A DNA stretch of 22,307 nucleotides from Ichthyophonus hoferi. Lineage: Eukaryota > Opisthokonta > Ichthyosporea > Ichthyophonida > Ichthyophonidae. The stretch covers positions 13,914-36,220 of the forward strand of contig NAOQ01000712.1 of assembly GCA_002751075.1 (NCBI GenBank), read 5' to 3'. The notes beneath the pieces were generated by a model. It was not told the origin of the DNA. It searched no databases and saw nothing but the letters and a program-made list of their open reading frames with translations. Both the position numbers and the translations under genes were made by a program. Position 1 is the stretch's first letter. Each line of letters begins with the position of its first letter. Positions 20,334 through 22,307 of the stretch are shown in pieces.

Positions 20334-21480
20334 ATATTAGCACATTGATTTTGATATATGGTGTGTTGAGCTATGTAGCTACCAGCAAATAATACTTCCT
20401 TTAGTCTCGTAGCTTCCTGTTTAAAACCTAATTTGCATTATTTTGTATACAGGGATAGCACACTGACTATTTAATACGTAATAAGAGCACCACAAAGCTA
20501 GGCAATAAAGTGTTTTGATGCAATTATGATATATCCTTTCTGAGGGTCATGACTACACAATACATGGAGAGTTCTGGTTTAACAAAGAAGAGGGTATGTT
20601 TATTTATTGCTAAAATCCCAAATGCGCTGTATTGTACTTGACTTATAGGGCATGTGCATGTGACAGTCAACCTTACTTACTTATCTGTTTTAATACGCTC
20701 TAAAATTTAATATAGCTAAACTGATTTGATGTACAACTTATCTACTTAAATAAATTCATATACAACGCTTATTGAACAAAAAACCATGCTTAAAACAAGT
20801 CCGGCCCCCCCCAGTTTATATACTTTACTAGAATTGTAAATTAGATAATAAACTTTTAGTGGGGATCGTTAGTTAAAAAATAAAGGTTTAGCAATATTTA
20901 TCTAATCTCACCACATACTGGAACAATCGATATGTGAATGTTATATATTATGTCTAATACAGCACAATAGTGTAGAAAGTGGACAGGGAAATCGAGCATG
21001 CATATGCATTAACATTTTATTGATTAGGTTTATGCTAAGCTCCAATCATATATAACTGGCTCATTAATTTAATGACAGGACCAATAAGATCGTATTATGT
21101 GTATTGACTGCAGACTTCTATTCGACTATTACCTTTACCACATGTGCATTATTGATTTCTATTGGTAATTATTATTATGATTTCATTAATTTGTTATTAA
21201 TGAAAATTTCAAAATCATATATAGCTATTATTAAGAAATTAATATCTCAAGAAAAAATCAATAATTAAATTATTAACTTTTACATTTTTGTATGTTTTAT
21301 TCCTAATGATTCCTATGATAAAAAAGAATAAGAAATATGAGTCAGCAGTGACCCATTCCCACCAGATTTAATAAATCCAGGCTACGGACAGATAAAATTG
21401 GAAAAATTAAAGTAACCAATAATATTATCTAAAAGTAATTGGATTGATTAGAATGATTGGCGATTATTATCATAGTATGT
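20334..21480. other. intergenic AT-rich region
   Basis: No gene recognised. A perfect 10-bp hairpin TTTCATTAAT/ATTAATGAAA with loop TTGTT sits at 21181-21205. C-rich word GGCCCCCCCC near 20803-20812 is out of keeping with its surroundings. Confidence 0.45.
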
Positions 21481-21483
21481 TAA

Positions 21484-21537
21484 GTATAAATAATAATAAT
21501 AATAACTGCTATAATAATAACTGCTATTATATTATGT

Positions 21538-21572
<35 letters not shown>
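21484..21572. repeat. (AAT)n then (TA)n microsatellites
   Basis: AATAATAATAATAA, two copies of a TAATAATAACTGCTAT unit, then about 16 TA units at 21540-21571. Confidence 0.9.
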
Positions 21573-21576
<4 letters not shown>

Positions 21577-21892
21577 TTTTTGTATGTATCACTGTGAGTC
21601 TAGCACATAAGTCTCCCTGAGTTTATTTACTGTGTATGTGTGTATATTAAGGTTAAGATTATACTAAACTATATACAACACGACCTCCATATCTTTCTAA
21701 ACATTCATGCACATATATACTTACACATACCAACCTACCTACCCGTACATAATATCGCCCAGACATAAAATCCTCTCACTTGGTTCCCTCTATCTCTACA
21801 GCCTCATACACACAAAGATGTATATATGTTTATATATATATTATTATTATATATATTATATTTATCATTATATTTGTATTTAGGAATTGTAT

Positions 21893-21928
21893 TGTCTATA
21901 TTAAATATTTGTCTATATTAAATATTTG
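21893..21928. repeat. 17-bp tandem duplication
   Basis: TGTCTATATTAAATATT occurs twice in a row without mismatch. Confidence 0.85.
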
Positions 21929-22029
21929 ATTATATTATATTCTATGATCTTTTGTTATATGTACAATGTTTCTAGGCGGGTAGAAAACAAATAATAGAAT
22001 GCAAAAGGGAATGAGAGGGAGAAATATAT

Positions 22030-22290
22030 ATAGTATATATCTGCATTATATTGTATTACGTTGTATTGTATTATATTGTATTATATTATATTATATTGCA
22101 TTATATTATATTGTATTAGGTTGTATTGTATTGTATTACACTATATATAATATAATATATTATGTTATATCATCTTATATTGTATTATATTATATTATAT
22201 AATATTATATTATATTATATTATAATGAATTGTTTTGTATTATATTATATGATATTATACTATTTTATTTCATTTCATTTCATTTGTAGT
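22030..22290. repeat. TATAT/TTGTA pentanucleotide satellite at right edge
   Basis: ATTATATTGTATTATATT units with variants ATTACG, GTTGTA and TTTCATTTCAT at the end. A 67-residue frame over it is a repeat translation. Confidence 0.9.
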
Positions 22291-22307
22291 AGCTCATACT
22301 ATTCACT

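Noticed and set aside
21999-22202. 67-residue open frame, Ile/Tyr/Leu-rich
   Set aside because: Translation of the right-edge satellite.
1-22307. tRNA, rRNA or CRISPR-like arrays
   Set aside because: No tRNA T-loop GTTCRANNC with matching arms, no rRNA core sequence, and no regularly spaced identical repeats with unique spacers were seen.

Overview
This is an AT-rich invertebrate nuclear window: spliced genes with GT-AG introns of about 160-410 bp, simple-sequence DNA and decayed transposable elements. The gene content (a metazoan-type GANP/MCM3AP carboxy end, a transgelin-like calponin-family protein, a coiled-coil/SPRY protein) points to an animal. The compact introns and the SPRY gene would suit a sponge or another early-branching animal, but that placement is a guess.

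Layout. 1-215: TATAC/CTCTA pentanucleotide satellite inside an intron. 280-2860 (+): last five exons of a GANP/MCM3AP-like gene; the gene starts left of the window. 4103-4955 (-): a complete two-exon transgelin/muscle-protein-20-like gene, convergent with the first; a possible 5' untranslated exon lies upstream, ending at 5180. 6608-10086 (+): a decayed pogo-group DNA transposon with about 30-bp terminal inverted repeats and recognisable helix-turn-helix and DDD catalytic pieces. 11278-13060 (-): a fossil Ty1/copia retrotransposon, part of pol only. 14094-14822 (-): an apparently intronless gene for a coiled coil followed by a SPRY-like domain. 16080-16345: a second TATAT satellite. 18448-18712 and 20073-20333: two diverged copies of one direct repeat, enclosing an unrecognised 126-residue ORF (19439-19819, +) and a three-copy tandem repeat of about 80 bp. 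21480-22290: (AAT)n, (TA)n and a third TATAT/TATTG satellite.

The host genes look independent: an mRNA-export/nuclear scaffold protein, an actin-associated protein and a SPRY adaptor. No operon or shared pathway is visible. The two points of most interest are the unknown ORF held between LTR-like direct repeats, and the pogo element with repeated subterminal motifs that may be transposase binding sites. Splice sites of the first two genes were chosen by hand from consensus dinucleotides and matching reading phase.
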